Below are positions 21,291 to 32,587 of a stretch of 64,000 nt of DNA, piece by piece. Position 1 is the first letter of the stretch. Each line of letters begins with the position of its first letter. Source of the DNA: Thelonectria olida. Its lineage: Eukaryota; Ascomycota; Sordariomycetes; Hypocreales; Nectriaceae. Location: NCBI GenBank assembly GCA_020736575.1, contig JAGPYM010000043.1, positions 188,120 through 252,119 on the forward strand, read 5' to 3'. A model generated the notes under the pieces. That model did no database searches. It saw only the letters and a program-made list of their open reading frames with translations, and was not told the DNA's origin. The translations under genes and the position numbers were made by a program.

Positions 21291-22087
21291 CGAGTGGTTA
21301 GTAATGTGACATCGCTCTTGACTGAGTTGAGACGAGCCGCACCGCTCCGCCTATCCCGCCAACCCCGCCTATTCCGACAAATCCGCCCTGGTCCGCTCTG
21401 TTCCGACTTGGGCCCCTCGCTGACCCGCGACCATCGAGATTAGACTGCATACTCTAATGCATTGCTCATTAACGCCGTCCAATCAACAGTCTCGTAAGAC
21501 TAAGACGCCATACAGTAACTAGTTTCTTTCTTCTATTGCTATTCCAGGACAAGTAACCAGGGCTTGAACTGAGCGGAGTGAAACCCTTCAAGCTGTCCTC
21601 ATGAATCAGGAGCGGTCTGGTCAATCCCTTCGTCTCCAGAGCAATCTCATACCCATTCAGGCATTAGACTCATTCTGCATTCGGTTAATCCGCTCAAAAG
21701 GCCCAAGAATCCCTGTTCAGGCTTACACATTGCAGTGTAAGTGCCAGGGCGCCATCCCAAACTTCCAGCCCTGTCTCCGACGACCGGACTTCACTCAGGT
21801 CCGCAGATGAATTAGATGTTAATCGCAGCATCAAAAAATGATTACTCAACATCTGTTGGAAGTTCAATTCCCCATCATGTCTCGCTGGCTTCCGTTCTTG
21901 CCGTTCAGGCTCCTCCGCCAGATGAGTTTGGCCATTAAACGAGAACACGTTGCGAAACAAGTTCGCAGGTATAAGGAGGCGGCTTCAAGACCCCCATTAT
22001 CTACTCAACAAGACTTCTAGTAACACGTCTTTTAACATCCTCGCTTTTTCTCTTCCACCTTCCATATCCGCCGAGCCGCCAACCACC
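21291..22087. other. Intergenic stretch right of the transposon
   Basis: A pyrimidine/CCGCC-rich patch at about 21340-21430 is followed by ordinary sequence and the leader of the dehydrogenase gene. No gene is supported. Confidence 0.5.
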
Positions 22088-23013
22088 ATGACTTACAACG
22101 TGTTGATCACTGGAGCCAACCGAGGTGCATCGCAATCCAGTCCCCCCCGGTCCCCCTTCTGCTAACCATCATATCACTTATCAGGCATCGGAAGAAACCT
22201 CCTTAAGCTGTATTTGAACCGACCAAACACCACTGCAATTGCAGCAGTCCGTGACATCGGACACCCGTCTGTTGAAGAGATCCGCGGCCTCCCCGTTGCG
22301 TCTGGATCTCGTCTCATTACCATCAAGATTGATAGCGCATCCCTTACGGACCCAGAGGACGCAGTTAAAGCACTCCAGTCTCATTATGGCTTTACAAAGC
22401 TGGACACTGTGATTGCAAACGCTGGCATCGGAAAGGACTGGAACCTTGTCGCGAAGACGCCTATTAGCGAGGTGGAGGACCATCTCAGGATCAACTCTGT
22501 CGGTCCCTTCGCTTTGTACCTCGCCGTGCGGTCGCTGCTTCTCACCTCGTCGAACCCTCGGTTCGTCGTTGTGTCTACTACGCTGGGCAGCATTGGGCTC
22601 CAAAATGAGATGAAGATCCAGGATGCTGCGTATGGCATGTCCAAGGCGGCAGTCAACTTTTTCGTTGGAAAGGTGCACCATGAGGAACCCACACTAATTG
22701 CTTTCCCCATTCACCCAGGGTAAGAGACCTCTTTTCCATTGTGAGACCCGTGCTGTAATGTAATACTAATGAGTCGCAAAGCTGGGTCAGCACTGATTTG
22801 GGCAACGCCATTGCCGTGACTTTGGGTATGAAGGAGGCACCCAACACGCAGGAACAGAGCGCCGATGGTATTTTCAAGCAGGTAATGCACCGACACTTCC
22901 CTCTGACCTCTGACAATTCGGACTAACTTGTAAAATTCAAGGTGGAGAAGTCCACAAAGGCAGACACCTCGGGCCGTTTCATCACGTTTGAGGGAGAGAA
23001 CATCCCGTGGTAG
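22088..23013 (+). CDS. Short-chain dehydrogenase/reductase (SDR)
   Basis: This is a 247-aa NAD(P)-dependent oxidoreductase from four exons: 22088-22124, 22185-22719, 22782-22881 and 22942-23013. The nucleotide-binding TGANRGIGRN is created by the first splice. NAG (VIANAGIG), the Ser of VVVSTTLGSIG and the Y-x3-K of AAYGMSK complete the active site. The tail has HPGWVSTDLG. The pattern is that of the norsolorinic-acid-ketoreductase-like group of fungal SDRs. Some of that group act in polyketide pathways, but no polyketide synthase is present here, so a role in general carbonyl metabolism is as likely. Start and exons are well supported by family conservation. Confidence 0.9.
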
Positions 23014-23492
23014 AGTAAGGAGAAAACCAGAGAAGGGTTTTTTTAAGGAGCAGTCAACAGTCTATTGAGAAAGGAGCAACTAGCAATATAGTGACAATAT
23101 AAATTTTGACTGCCGTCTCCGTTTCAGTGCGCCCTTGTTCATTGACAATATGTGCTGTAGTATGTCTTGATTCACCGCTTCTTTCTCTCGTGAGATGTGA
23201 TGGGAAGAGACATCTAACAATACTCCGTTGGAGCTCGGTTCTCGTAAGGCCCCTTCTATACGAGATAAGGCAGCCAGCATGGTGCTCTAGTCGTCAAGTG
23301 GGCTGGTACAAGTGACACCATCGACGTGCGATTAATAATCGGGACGTAAGTGAGATATATAAGTTGACAAATTTTCCGTCTTTCCATGGGATCCATCGCT
23401 CCCTCATATTTCTCAACTTCCTTCACATTTGAGGACCTTCTCTCCTAATCACCAAGTTTTCAAGTGCATCTACGGATCTCCCCCCAGTCGCC
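23014..23492. other. Intergenic stretch
   Basis: This holds the 3' region of the dehydrogenase and the leader of the acetyltransferase, including a C/T-rich tract before ATG 23493. Nothing else is seen. Confidence 0.5.
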
Positions 23493-24164
23493 ATGGCGCC
23501 TGGATACCACTATTCCTTCTTTCACGTTTCCAAAACAGATCCGATTGAGACACTGGCAAGCCAATATCGCGACTTGCGCCTTAAAGCACTCCAAGCATCC
23601 CCTCAATCGTTCTCTTCGACGTATGAGATTGAGTCTGCATTCACCGACGCAGATTGGAGCAGCCGCCTACATGAACAAGACAGAGAAAACTTCGTTTGCT
23701 CTGCAACGCTCATTGATTCCACTGGCTCTTCCTCAATCGAATGGATTGGTCAACTCACCATCCGAGGTCCCATCAGTCGAGGTGACTTCACTCTCCCGGA
23801 GGCCTCAGGCCAACCCCTCCCAGACTCGGACGACCAAGAAGAAAGATGGCAGATGCTGAGTCTCTTTACTCTTCCGGAGCATCGCGGCCAGGGTCTGGGA
23901 CAGAAGCTGTGTCGGGAAGCTTTACGTTACCTACGAGAAAGCCGACCATCACCAACTATCGTGGTGAGATTGATGGTGAAGCCAGAAAACACGGCCACGG
24001 TGCACCTGTACCAGAAATTAGGCTTCACAACTGTTGGAAAGTGCACACTTGCAGAGGCTCTTTTGGCTAATGGTGATGGGCATTTGCTCCCCGAGGATGT
24101 CACTGTCGCCAAGTACTCGACTCGGTCGGGCTATATCATGATATTTCGAATGTCCCAAGCATAG
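23493..24164 (+). CDS. GNAT-family N-acetyltransferase
   Basis: This is an intronless 223-aa protein with a GNAT fold, transferring an acetyl group from acetyl-CoA to an amine. The acetyl-CoA-binding motif A is clear: MLSLFTLPEHRGQGLGQKLCREAL, with the R-x2-G-x-G loop at about residues 134-139. Motif B follows in LMVKPENTATVHLYQKLGF. The N-terminus has the usual YRDLRLKALQASPQSFSSTYE, seen in many GNATs of the RimI-like broad group. The insert of about 30 residues before motif A is polar. Probably cytosolic. Substrate unknown. Confidence 0.9.
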   Translation: MAPGYHYSFFHVSKTDPIETLASQYRDLRLKALQASPQSFSSTYEIESAFTDADWSSRLHEQDRENFVCSATLIDSTGSSSIEWIGQLTIRGPISRGDFTLPEASGQPLPDSDDQEERWQMLSLFTLPEHRGQGLGQKLCREALRYLRESRPSPTIVVRLMVKPENTATVHLYQKLGFTTVGKCTLAEALLANGDGHLLPEDVTVAKYSTRSGYIMIFRMSQA

Positions 24165-24746
24165 ATAGACCTTCACAATCAGACAATCGCACTAGCAAGG
24201 GTTATATGCATTTGTCCACCAGAGTACTAAGAGAGATAGAGTTACATGGGGATAGAGTAGGTACAGATTCGTAATAAAAAAAAAAGCATTTACATAACCT
24301 TTCCATCTCTTCTCCCTATATATCAAGCAGATTTCGCAACTCATCTTCCCCATCCTGCTCAGCCATCGTCTCACGCGAGCATTTCCCACTCCAGATAAGC
24401 TACCTACACTCGAGAAACCAGCACATACGACCACAGCCCTTAGGAAATACTGGATCCCGTCTGCTCTCCGTACGTCAAACTAAGGAGCGCTCGAGTAGTA
24501 GTTGGGTCGGTGACGACCAGCGAATGCCGAGTGTTGTATGTTTCTTTTTGGTGATTTTTACTTTGGTCATTTGTTGCCTTGTTTTTCTCCAAGTCATTGC
24601 TGGTCTTGTTGGAAGGGTCCTGACTTTTGAGATTAGGAGCTGTGGTGATGGGGAGAGGGAGCTAACAGCATCGTCGGTCATGGTCCAAGAAATCCATTCA
24701 TGAGTTAACTTATATTCAATCAAGGTATCTATGTACAAAGAAAACG
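24165..24746. other. Intergenic stretch between converging genes
   Basis: This is the 3' region of two convergent genes, with an A-rich run (10 A) near 24277. No gene is supported. Confidence 0.5.
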
Positions 24747-26244
24747 CTATGAAACACTGGTATCTACTGTTGACATCTTGTCATATTTCGAGTATTGGTC
24801 TGTTGATCCCGCCGCATCCCCCGTCCACTTCCACTCTCCGATTTCCGTGCCGTTCTTCCCATCTACAACACAGTACACTCTCCGATCAGCCGTTGCGATC
24901 ATGGTAGCCCGTGACGCACAGTCGGACAGAGCTGTCACCTCTTCCCCCGCGACCCATCGCCCGAGGCGATAATATGTTGAAAGAACCCCAGTGTCTGCGT
25001 CGGGGTCCACTGACAAGACCTGATATCCGACGTCGTCGGACCCTGTGCTGTCCGTTCCGTTGAAGCCTGTCCCAAAGGCCGCAATTGCCGATCTTGCTCC
25101 CAGACCTCGGGGAAGTGGTTGTGATGAGTACACCCCGTTGCCGTTGTATAATAGCTGCGCCAGCACCCCTGCGCTGCTGTGGTAGAAAATGCTCAAACTT
25201 CGAGACGTGGTGTTAATGGCAGGTATGCCAACCACGGCTAGATGGGTCTTTTCTGAGGGTTTGGCGGCTTTGGGGAACAGCATGCTTGAGTAGCCTTGGT
25301 CGTTTCTCCCCCATAGAAAACCCCCGCGCACTCCATCTGTCTCGGTTTGGAAAAACATGTACGACGACCTGATAGATGCGTATGATTGGCGTCCGTAGGA
25401 GGCTATGGAAGACCCATTGGACGCTGTGAAGACTTCAGGTGCGAAAGGGGAGATCCAGTCTTGTGCACTTGATGCCGAGTCGGTGAAAATAGTGTATCTG
25501 AAGAGCAGTTTCAGGACATTATTCGGATCCTGGTAATAAAGATGAACATATCGGTTCTGAAAAGCTTCAATTAATATGGGATCTCCTCTCTTGGTCGATA
25601 CCTGAACTTACCGTTGAATTATGAAAGTAAATGTCAACTCCCAGAGCTGTGCCTGGGCGCACGTCGTCCAGCGTGACGTTTCCCCTTCCGTCGATAACAG
25701 GCGAGACTATCCATTTGTCCACTGATGAGTTGAATGCGGACATATAGATGGCATTGTTTTGAAGTTGATAGAAAACGAGGGCGTTAGTATTGCCAAACTC
25801 GTCGGTGAAGTTCGCTGCCGTGATCCTGGTGTCTGCTCGGAGCGCGAAAAGATTTGTCTTGTCGTTTGTCGTAGCTGAATCCCCTGGTGAGCCGGAAGAT
25901 GACTTGTCTTCGCTTGATGGATTGCCGCTGCCATCATGTTTCCTTGACAGTTTCACGCCCAGCGCGAGACCCATGGCAATAACTCCTATGACGGCGACAA
26001 AGATGACGAAATGAAGTAATCGTCGCCGCACCGTACACAAGCCCGGGACCTTGAACAGAACGGGTGCCCTCTGCCCTTGCTTCTCGACATCTCTGGTCCC
26101 ATCTGCTGCATGGTCCTTGACTTCGGGAGCTGGATGGACCTTGTGGACCTCTGGTGGCGGCTGCAGCTCATGCTCCAAGAAAGGGTTCCGGACCTCGAGT
26201 GTGCTATGGCTGGTGTGATCGTTGCTGATAGTAGGCGAGTCCAT
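24747..26244 (-). CDS. Membrane-anchored fucose-specific-lectin-like protein
   Basis: This is a 480-aa type II membrane protein from two exons (26244-25612 and 25556-24747; 55-bp intron, junction FHNSTNRYVHLYYQD). A cytosolic Pro/Glu/His-rich N-terminus of about 75 residues is followed by one transmembrane helix (LLHFVIFVAVIGVIAMGLALGV, about 76-97). A Ser/Gly-rich stalk and a beta-rich ectodomain come next. The ectodomain repeats the pattern of Aleuria/Aspergillus fucose lectins (six-bladed propeller): ALVFYQLQNNAIYMSAFNSS, RYVHLYYQDPNNVLKLLFR, RSLSIFYHSSAGVLAQLLYNG. Several N-x-S/T sequons are present. Binding of fucosylated glycans at the cell surface is inferred; the binding residues cannot be verified by eye. 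Confidence 0.7.
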
Positions 26245-28408
26245 TATCGAGACATGCTGCAGCCCGACAGCGCGGTCTGCAGGCGTAAATATGATACTGA
26301 GGTTGTGTCAGAAGAGGCGCGTGTAGACGCCAAATGCACGACTCGAACGAGGGAGAAAGTTGGACGAACTCACACTCATCAATCTCGACTCTTGGTTCGC
26401 AAGGGTTTCATGACACGAGCTCTCTTCCCCCCTGCTGAGCCCACTCTGAGTCGGCTCGACCAAAGGATGGAGACGGGCGACTTGACAACTCACGGATGAC
26501 TGGGCCTAGCCATGGATCCTCCCTTCATCGCCACATTAAGTTCCCGTTTCAGCATCTGCAGGCTAAATGTGACTCCCGTTGCGATTGGCGACATGAGACA
26601 ATCTTTGGAGTGGTGGATACGGATGGAGCTGTTTCTTGCAGCTTCACAGCCCAACACAGCCGCGAAGTGCTCAAAGCGTCTATTGGTCCGCTCTTCCGCC
26701 AGCGAGGCCAAGCAGAAAGGATTTCCTAGGTTGCATCGCGATCCTTTAATAACTCCACTTTCTGTCGGTAGCTTCCCCTTTACATACGTCCCTTTGCCAC
26801 TGTTCCCCTCGGCAGCCGAGCGGAAAGTCTCAGATCAGATGTTTCCGGTAGTTTTCCCCCCTGCGCAGGGTTGCATTTGTGCTACGCCTTACCCGGATGA
26901 AGTCTAAGTTCAGGCTGTGCAGAGTCGATGCTGCCCTGGCATCACGATGGAGAAATGAAGATGGATCATGGACTCTTTGAGATTTCCCTCATTTTGGCCC
27001 CCATTTGTCGATCCTCCTTGCCTCCTTCATCGTTCGTTCCAAGTTATCGTAGCCAAATACGCTTCGCACGTGCTGGGCCAAGACCTTCATTGTTGGGGGC
27101 TGGGAGACGGGACCACGGGAAGGACAAAGTTTCCTCGAACCAACATAGGACTTTCATTGCCAAGAACGGGTTGGGTGATTGTCAGAAACGGTAACGGAGC
27201 AGCACTATCCACTTCTACCATCTGCCTGTTTGAGCGTTGGGCGAACGCCACCTACCAGTAATCTTCAAGTCAAGAGCCAACAGGTCAGAGCACGCACTCT
27301 GTTTACTGACATGGCGCGCGTTAAGAATGGGATTCATTCTATTAGTGCTAGATCGAGTCCTAGAATATTCTCTAGTGCGTTGATCGGGAGGGTTAGTACA
27401 ACTTCACAAAAAATAAAGACCATCTCAACCTCAGTCATGAGCCTAGGCTAGGTAGCCCCGACGAATAATAACCTGATAGATAGCAGAAGTTCTAATTAAG
27501 GATGGACCCTTTAAGAGACGACATAATGCTATCTCGCCAATAGACGAATAGCGCGCTTCAAATTGGACGGGCGCGCCGGCGGTAGTGACGGTGGCGTTGG
27601 TACATAGTGTTGGCTGTTGGCTGAGGATGCCGCCCCTGGCGCAATTCCTTCTCAGCACGGCACTCGTTTAAATGACCTGCGTGATCTGTGGAGAGATGAT
27701 TCACACGGCAAAGGATTTGAAACGGAGCATGGATCATCCAACGGTTGGGGGTTTCTTTTGCTTGGGCAGTGCACAGCGCACAACGCCCGGCCTTTAAGTA
27801 CGCAGGTAATTTCACCAGAGAAGACTCCAAGCAAGCACTCAAATATTGTGCCTCGCAAGGCCCTCCCATCTACGGACATGTTAAATGTTAGGCTTGCTGG
27901 CGCGCTCTGTCAGCTTCAGCCCTGGCCGATCGGAGGCTCGGGGAAACCTCAAGACGGCGAGACAGGTCAAGCACGGCAGTCCGCGGAGCACGAAAGCGCT
28001 GGAAAGACGAAGGATGGGCATCTCATTGGAACCGGAACGACTCCGATTCCCCCTCAACCTCCCAACCCCGCACGCCAACGTGTTGATCTTGTACGACCCG
28101 AGGAACGGCTTCGGTCCGTAAGACTATATTGTGACACATGTGACCTTTCCCAGCGAAAAAAATCTGGGGTAATGCAATTGATCTCTGTTGAACTCTCTTT
28201 GAACGCTGTGTGGACTTGTCCATGTTCCTCGGCAATTGTATATATTGAATGCGGGGTCCCCACGAACCATCAGTCCACTACAAGACCAGCTCATGGGTTG
28301 ATGATGCATCACTCAATTTGAACAGCCTTATTACTACCATTATTTCTATTATCACTAGGTTGCCGCCGATGCATGGCCTGAATACCAATTGCTATTAACG
28401 TGGCCCCA
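26245..28408. other. Intergenic stretch, divergent promoters
   Basis: About 2.2 kb separate the lectin-like gene and the alcohol oxidase, transcribed away from each other. Open frames here overlap on both strands and carry no family signature. The segment 27300-27500 is AT-richer and may be old repeat sequence. Confidence 0.45.
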
Positions 28409-30722
28409 ATGTCTCAACCATCAGTCGTCCCACTCCCTGCGCCCGTCGCGGTGCCATCGACGCCAGATGTTCTCAGCCCGTCGCAATGGAAGATTTTAAT
28501 GGCAATTTGTGATACCATCATTCTCTCTGTTCATACCTCCGAACCAAGCAAGTTCATCGCAGTCCCTAAATCGCATCAGGAAGGGGGGGAGGGAGAGTCG
28601 CAAGCCCTTACTCACACCAGCCGAGACAACCTGGCTGTGGCATACCTCGAAGAGGGCGCCTCCACAATCCCAGAGTTTCGAGAGCTTCTCAAGAGAATCT
28701 TCCTCGTCGTGCTCGTACCCTCGGACAGGAAACAGCTGCTGCAGGTGCTGAGCCTGCTCAGGTTCGTTATAGCCCCGAGATAAGTGCTCACAGTCGAGCG
28801 ACGGAGCGCTCACAAGCTACAGTTACACTGCAGGCTCAATCGTGCTCACAGGCCGGCCGACAATCATTGCAGATCAGCCGATCGAAATTCGCCAACAAAT
28901 CCTCCAAGGCTGGGCATCTTCGCGATTCGGAGTTCTCCGTCTCTTTTTACGGCAACTCGCTTTGGTGTCGAAGCAACTTTGGGTTCGAACAAGCCCGAAT
29001 CTACGCCCACTCGTAGGGTTTCCAAGAGTCCCCGTGTACGGCGTCACGGGCCAAGGACACGACTATGGGTTTGTCCAGTTGCCTCCTGGAGACGACCCTG
29101 AAATACTCGAGGCCGATGTCGTCATTGTCGGCAGTGGGTGCGGTGGAGGCGTGTGTGCCAAAGAACTAGCCGAAGCCGGGCTCAACGTCCTCGTCGTCGA
29201 TAAGGGATACTACTGGCCGCCTGAATATTTGCCCATGACGGATGTTCAAGGACCGAGCCACTTATTCATGAACGAGGGCCAAATAGCATGTGCGTATCCC
29301 CTGCTAGACCCCCATTTGACTCATGTACAGTGAAAGTTGAGCTGACGATTTGAAGCCGACGACGGCTCTGTCAATGTTGTTGCAGGAGCAAATTGGGGCG
29401 GCGGCGGAACCGTCAACTGGTCAGCGTCACTTCAACCCCAGGGCTTTGTCCGACGACAGTGGGCGGCAACTGGTCTGCCTCTCTTTACCTCGACAGACTT
29501 CCAAGAGTCGATAGATCGAGTCTGTGATACTATGGGGGTCTCTGTTCAACACATCAAGCACAGCAAGCCAAACAGCCTCCTCCTCGACGGCGCGCATAAA
29601 CTGGGCTGGGCGAACTCTGTAGTGCCACAGAATACGGGAGGCTCCGAGCACAGTTGTAGCCACTGCCACTTCGGCTGTCGGTCTGCCGAGAAGCAAGGCC
29701 CATCTGTCGCGTGGCTTCCCAAGGCTGCCGCGGCTGGTGCTAGATTCATGGAAGGGCTTGATGTCCGGAAGATTGAGTTTGAAACCGTTCGAGGCCGGCA
29801 GGTTGTGAAAGGGATCAAAGGTATTTGGAAAGCTCGAGATGAAAATGGGGGTGTGGCTGGCGACCCAACGACGACAAGAAACGTAATTGTCAAGGCCAAG
29901 AAGGTCATTGTGTCCTGCGGCTCGCTCCAGTCGCCACTCCTCTTGCTGCGGTCCGGTCTTACCAATCAACATATTGGCCGGAATCTCTACCTTCACCCAG
30001 TCTCCATGGTCGGGGCCATCTACGACGAGGAGACTCGGCCCTGGGATGGGCCTATCCTCACTTCGGTCTGTCCCGAGTTCGAAAACCTGGACGGCCACGG
30101 ACATGGCGTCAAGCTCGAAGCTACGAATATGCTACCTTGGAGCTGGTTGACGTGGGCTCCCTGGAGAGACGGCTTGCAGTTCAAGCAACTTGCTGCAAAG
30201 ATGGACCGTATGGCTGGGTTCATCAGTGTTCCTAGAGATAGGGACACTGGCCGCGTCTACCCAGATCCGGATGATGGTCGATGTCGAGTGCAGTACAGCC
30301 CGTCTAGATTTGACAAGGAGCATATTCTCGAAGGACTCATTGCCCTGGCTCGAATAAGCTATGTCACTGGGGCTCGTGAGATATTCACCATCGTCCCAGG
30401 GTTGGAACCATTTGTCCGACATGAAGGGGATGGCGATGCCGAATTTGAGCGTTGGATCTTGAAAATGCGTTCCTATGGCTTTCCTTCTCCGGAGACTTTC
30501 TTTGTTTCGGCTCACCAAATGGGAACATGCCGAATGTCTAGCAAGCCAAGGGACGGTGTAGTAGCGCAAGATGGACACGTGTGGGGAACTAGGGGGCTTT
30601 ATGTCGCAGATGCAAGCGTGTTTCCGACCGCGAGTGGTGTGAATCCCTTTGTCACTGTTATGGCTATCGCAGATCACTTGAGCAGATCAGTCGCGGCGAA
30701 TTGGGTGAAGGAGAGGCTTTGA
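28409..30722 (+). CDS. Long-chain fatty alcohol oxidase (GMC oxidoreductase)
   Basis: This is a 728-aa FAD enzyme from three exons: 28409-28761, 28823-29289 and 29356-30722. The junctions read LSLLSYTAGSIVLTGRP and QIASDDGSVNVVAGANWGGGG. It oxidises long-chain alcohols to aldehydes using oxygen, in omega-oxidation of alkanes and fatty acids, usually at peroxisomal or ER membranes. The dinucleotide fold is ADVVIVGSGCGGGVCAKELAEAG. The family marks ANWGGGGTVNWS, the Cys/His motif SCSHCHFGC, HPVSMVGAIYDEE, the active-site SAHQMGTCRMS and the C-terminal NPFVTVMAIADHLS are all present. The N-terminal 200 residues match the extra domain of plant and yeast FAO. The ATG at 28409 is the first ATG of the frame. 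Tail to tail with the MFS gene, 44 bp apart. Confidence 0.9.
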
Positions 30723-30766
30723 GGAGAGGAGAGAGGATCTAGTATTGATGTATCATAATATACCAC

Positions 30767-32587
30767 CTACGTATCACGCCTTACTGCCAACTCATGTTCT
30801 GTCTCTTGTTCGTCTGGAGGCTGTAGACCACGATCTCTAATCAAGGCTGTACCGAGGAAGCATAGCGCAATGAGAGGTACCTGAAGAATAAACACTGCAT
30901 GACTCCCTGCCATGTACGCGTCCAGGACCTGCGGCAAGCTTCTCACGCTCGAACTTGGCAGAGCATACGTAGACTTGGCAATGTACTTGTACTGCTGAGG
31001 AAGCGTAGCCCGCAGTCTAGCCTGAAGCACGGCGGCGGACATTGCAAGGCCACAGGCGCCGCCGGCACTGCGGAAGAAGTTTCGGTTCGAGATGATGACG
31101 GCTCGGCGGTATTTGGGAGAGTGCGCCTGTAAGGCAATGAGAGTGGGCTGGAAGATGCAGCCAACACCCGCTCCGACAAGGATGAGGACGATGACAATGA
31201 CTCCTGGGCTGGTTACCCTGTTGAACTTGACTGCAAGTCCTGCGCCTCTAGATTCTTGTCAGATAACGAACGAGAATAGTGCTTTTAGATGCCTACAAAG
31301 TCCATATGCCAAATCCAAAAACGATAACCTCGCCGTATCTCTTGCGGCGAGAGATGTATTGTCCTGACAAGATGGAGATTAAGCTCTGCGAAATGACGAG
31401 AGGCACGTAAATAAGAGCCGATGTCATGATGGAGAACTGATGCGAGTTCTGCAGATACAGGGGGACATAGTACAGATATGCCTGGTAAACGCATCCGAAC
31501 AAGAAGTTCTGTAGGAGCATCACAACGACAACGGGGTTGCTGAATATGTCGACTAAGGTTCTCGTTAGAAGGCATTTAGAAAATTATTAAAACAGATACA
31601 TGTACCTGGCATCATAGGAAGTAGAGCGAGCTTCCACTCCCACGCTACAAAAGAAAGAAAGGCCATAAAGCCCAAAGCAAGCATGGTTATCACCAATGGT
31701 GAGTTCCAAGCAAAGTAAGCGCCACCTAAATAGTTGCGAGTTCATGTTTAGCGCCAAGATACGGTCGGGTCGGGTGTGGACAAACCTCCAGAGAGCGGAA
31801 TGAGTAAGAAAATGACCCCGATTGTCGAGACCAGAGAACCAATCCAGTCCACCTTCTTTACACTCTCTTTGAATCCTGCGGGCCGAGGCTTCGACGGGAG
31901 GAAGAAGTAGGCCACGCAGCCCGTCAGAGCCGAGAGCGGCGAAAGCATCCAGAAGAAGGCTCTCCACGAGGTTCTATGGATCAAGGCTGCGCATAGGAAC
32001 GGACCGATGACATTGCCTAGGCCAACCATGGCTCCGATGATGCCCTGATACTTGCCTCTCTGCTCCAAGGTGACAAAGTCTGAGACAATGATCATGGCGA
32101 GGTTCGTGATTCCCCCACCACCAATACCAGCCACGGCACGGAACACATAGAACATGACGGGGTTTTGGGCAAGGCCGCAGAGCAAGTCGGCCAGAGACAA
32201 TAGAGCAATCGCAGTCAAGAAGACTGTCTTACGCCCAAAGATGTCCGACAGTCGCCCGTAGAGCATCTGGAAGGTCGTGTTGGCTAGGAGGCTTGCTGTG
32301 CCGGCCCACGAGATGGTGGCCTCGGCCTTGAGGTCTCGGGCAATGGTGGGGAGAGCAACTGAGATGCCGTTTTGATCGATGAAAGTAATGAGCAGAGTGA
32401 TGGAGAGTGATGCAAAGGCCAAGATCAGCTGCGGTCGAGGAAGCAAGGTTGCTTGATCGTGCAGACTGCGTTCGGCGGTTGCTACCTCTTGACGCGCCAT
32501 TTCTGCGAATGATGACTTGGGTACGAAATGAAGCCGAAGACCGGCGGATGTTGTTGAGAAGTAAGAATGACTGTAATAAGACCCCAT
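30767..32587 (-). CDS. MFS transporter, drug:H+ antiporter (14-TM, DHA2) type
   Basis: This is a 552-aa membrane exporter from four exons (32587-31786, 31725-31606, 31552-31297 and 31247-30767). All introns are 49-60 bp. The first membrane helix ends in DQNGISVALPTIARDL, a DHA2-type signature. LYGRLSDIFGRK is the MFS loop-2/3 motif and GIGGGGITNLAMIIVSD the helix-5 region. About fourteen hydrophobic segments can be counted, the last being AVFILQVPLIALCFLGTALI. Expected role: proton-driven export of a toxic or secondary compound. The start could instead be the second Met (MARQEV, about 30 codons downstream), because the first 30 residues are unlike the family. Confidence 0.86.

Noticed and set aside
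21282..21370. tRNA-Ser gene at the MULE right flank
   Set aside because: Only the A-box-like part is present; there is no B box, no D-stem pairing partner and no anticodon arm, so no tRNA gene is called.
22088..23013. Member of a polyketide cluster (norsolorinic-acid-ketoreductase-like SDR)
   Set aside because: No polyketide synthase, NRPS or terpene gene is in the window; the family similarity alone does not support a toxin pathway.
27617..28321. 234-codon open frame between lectin-like gene and alcohol oxidase
   Set aside because: Starts without a convincing ATG context, has no family features and is matched by equally open antisense frames.
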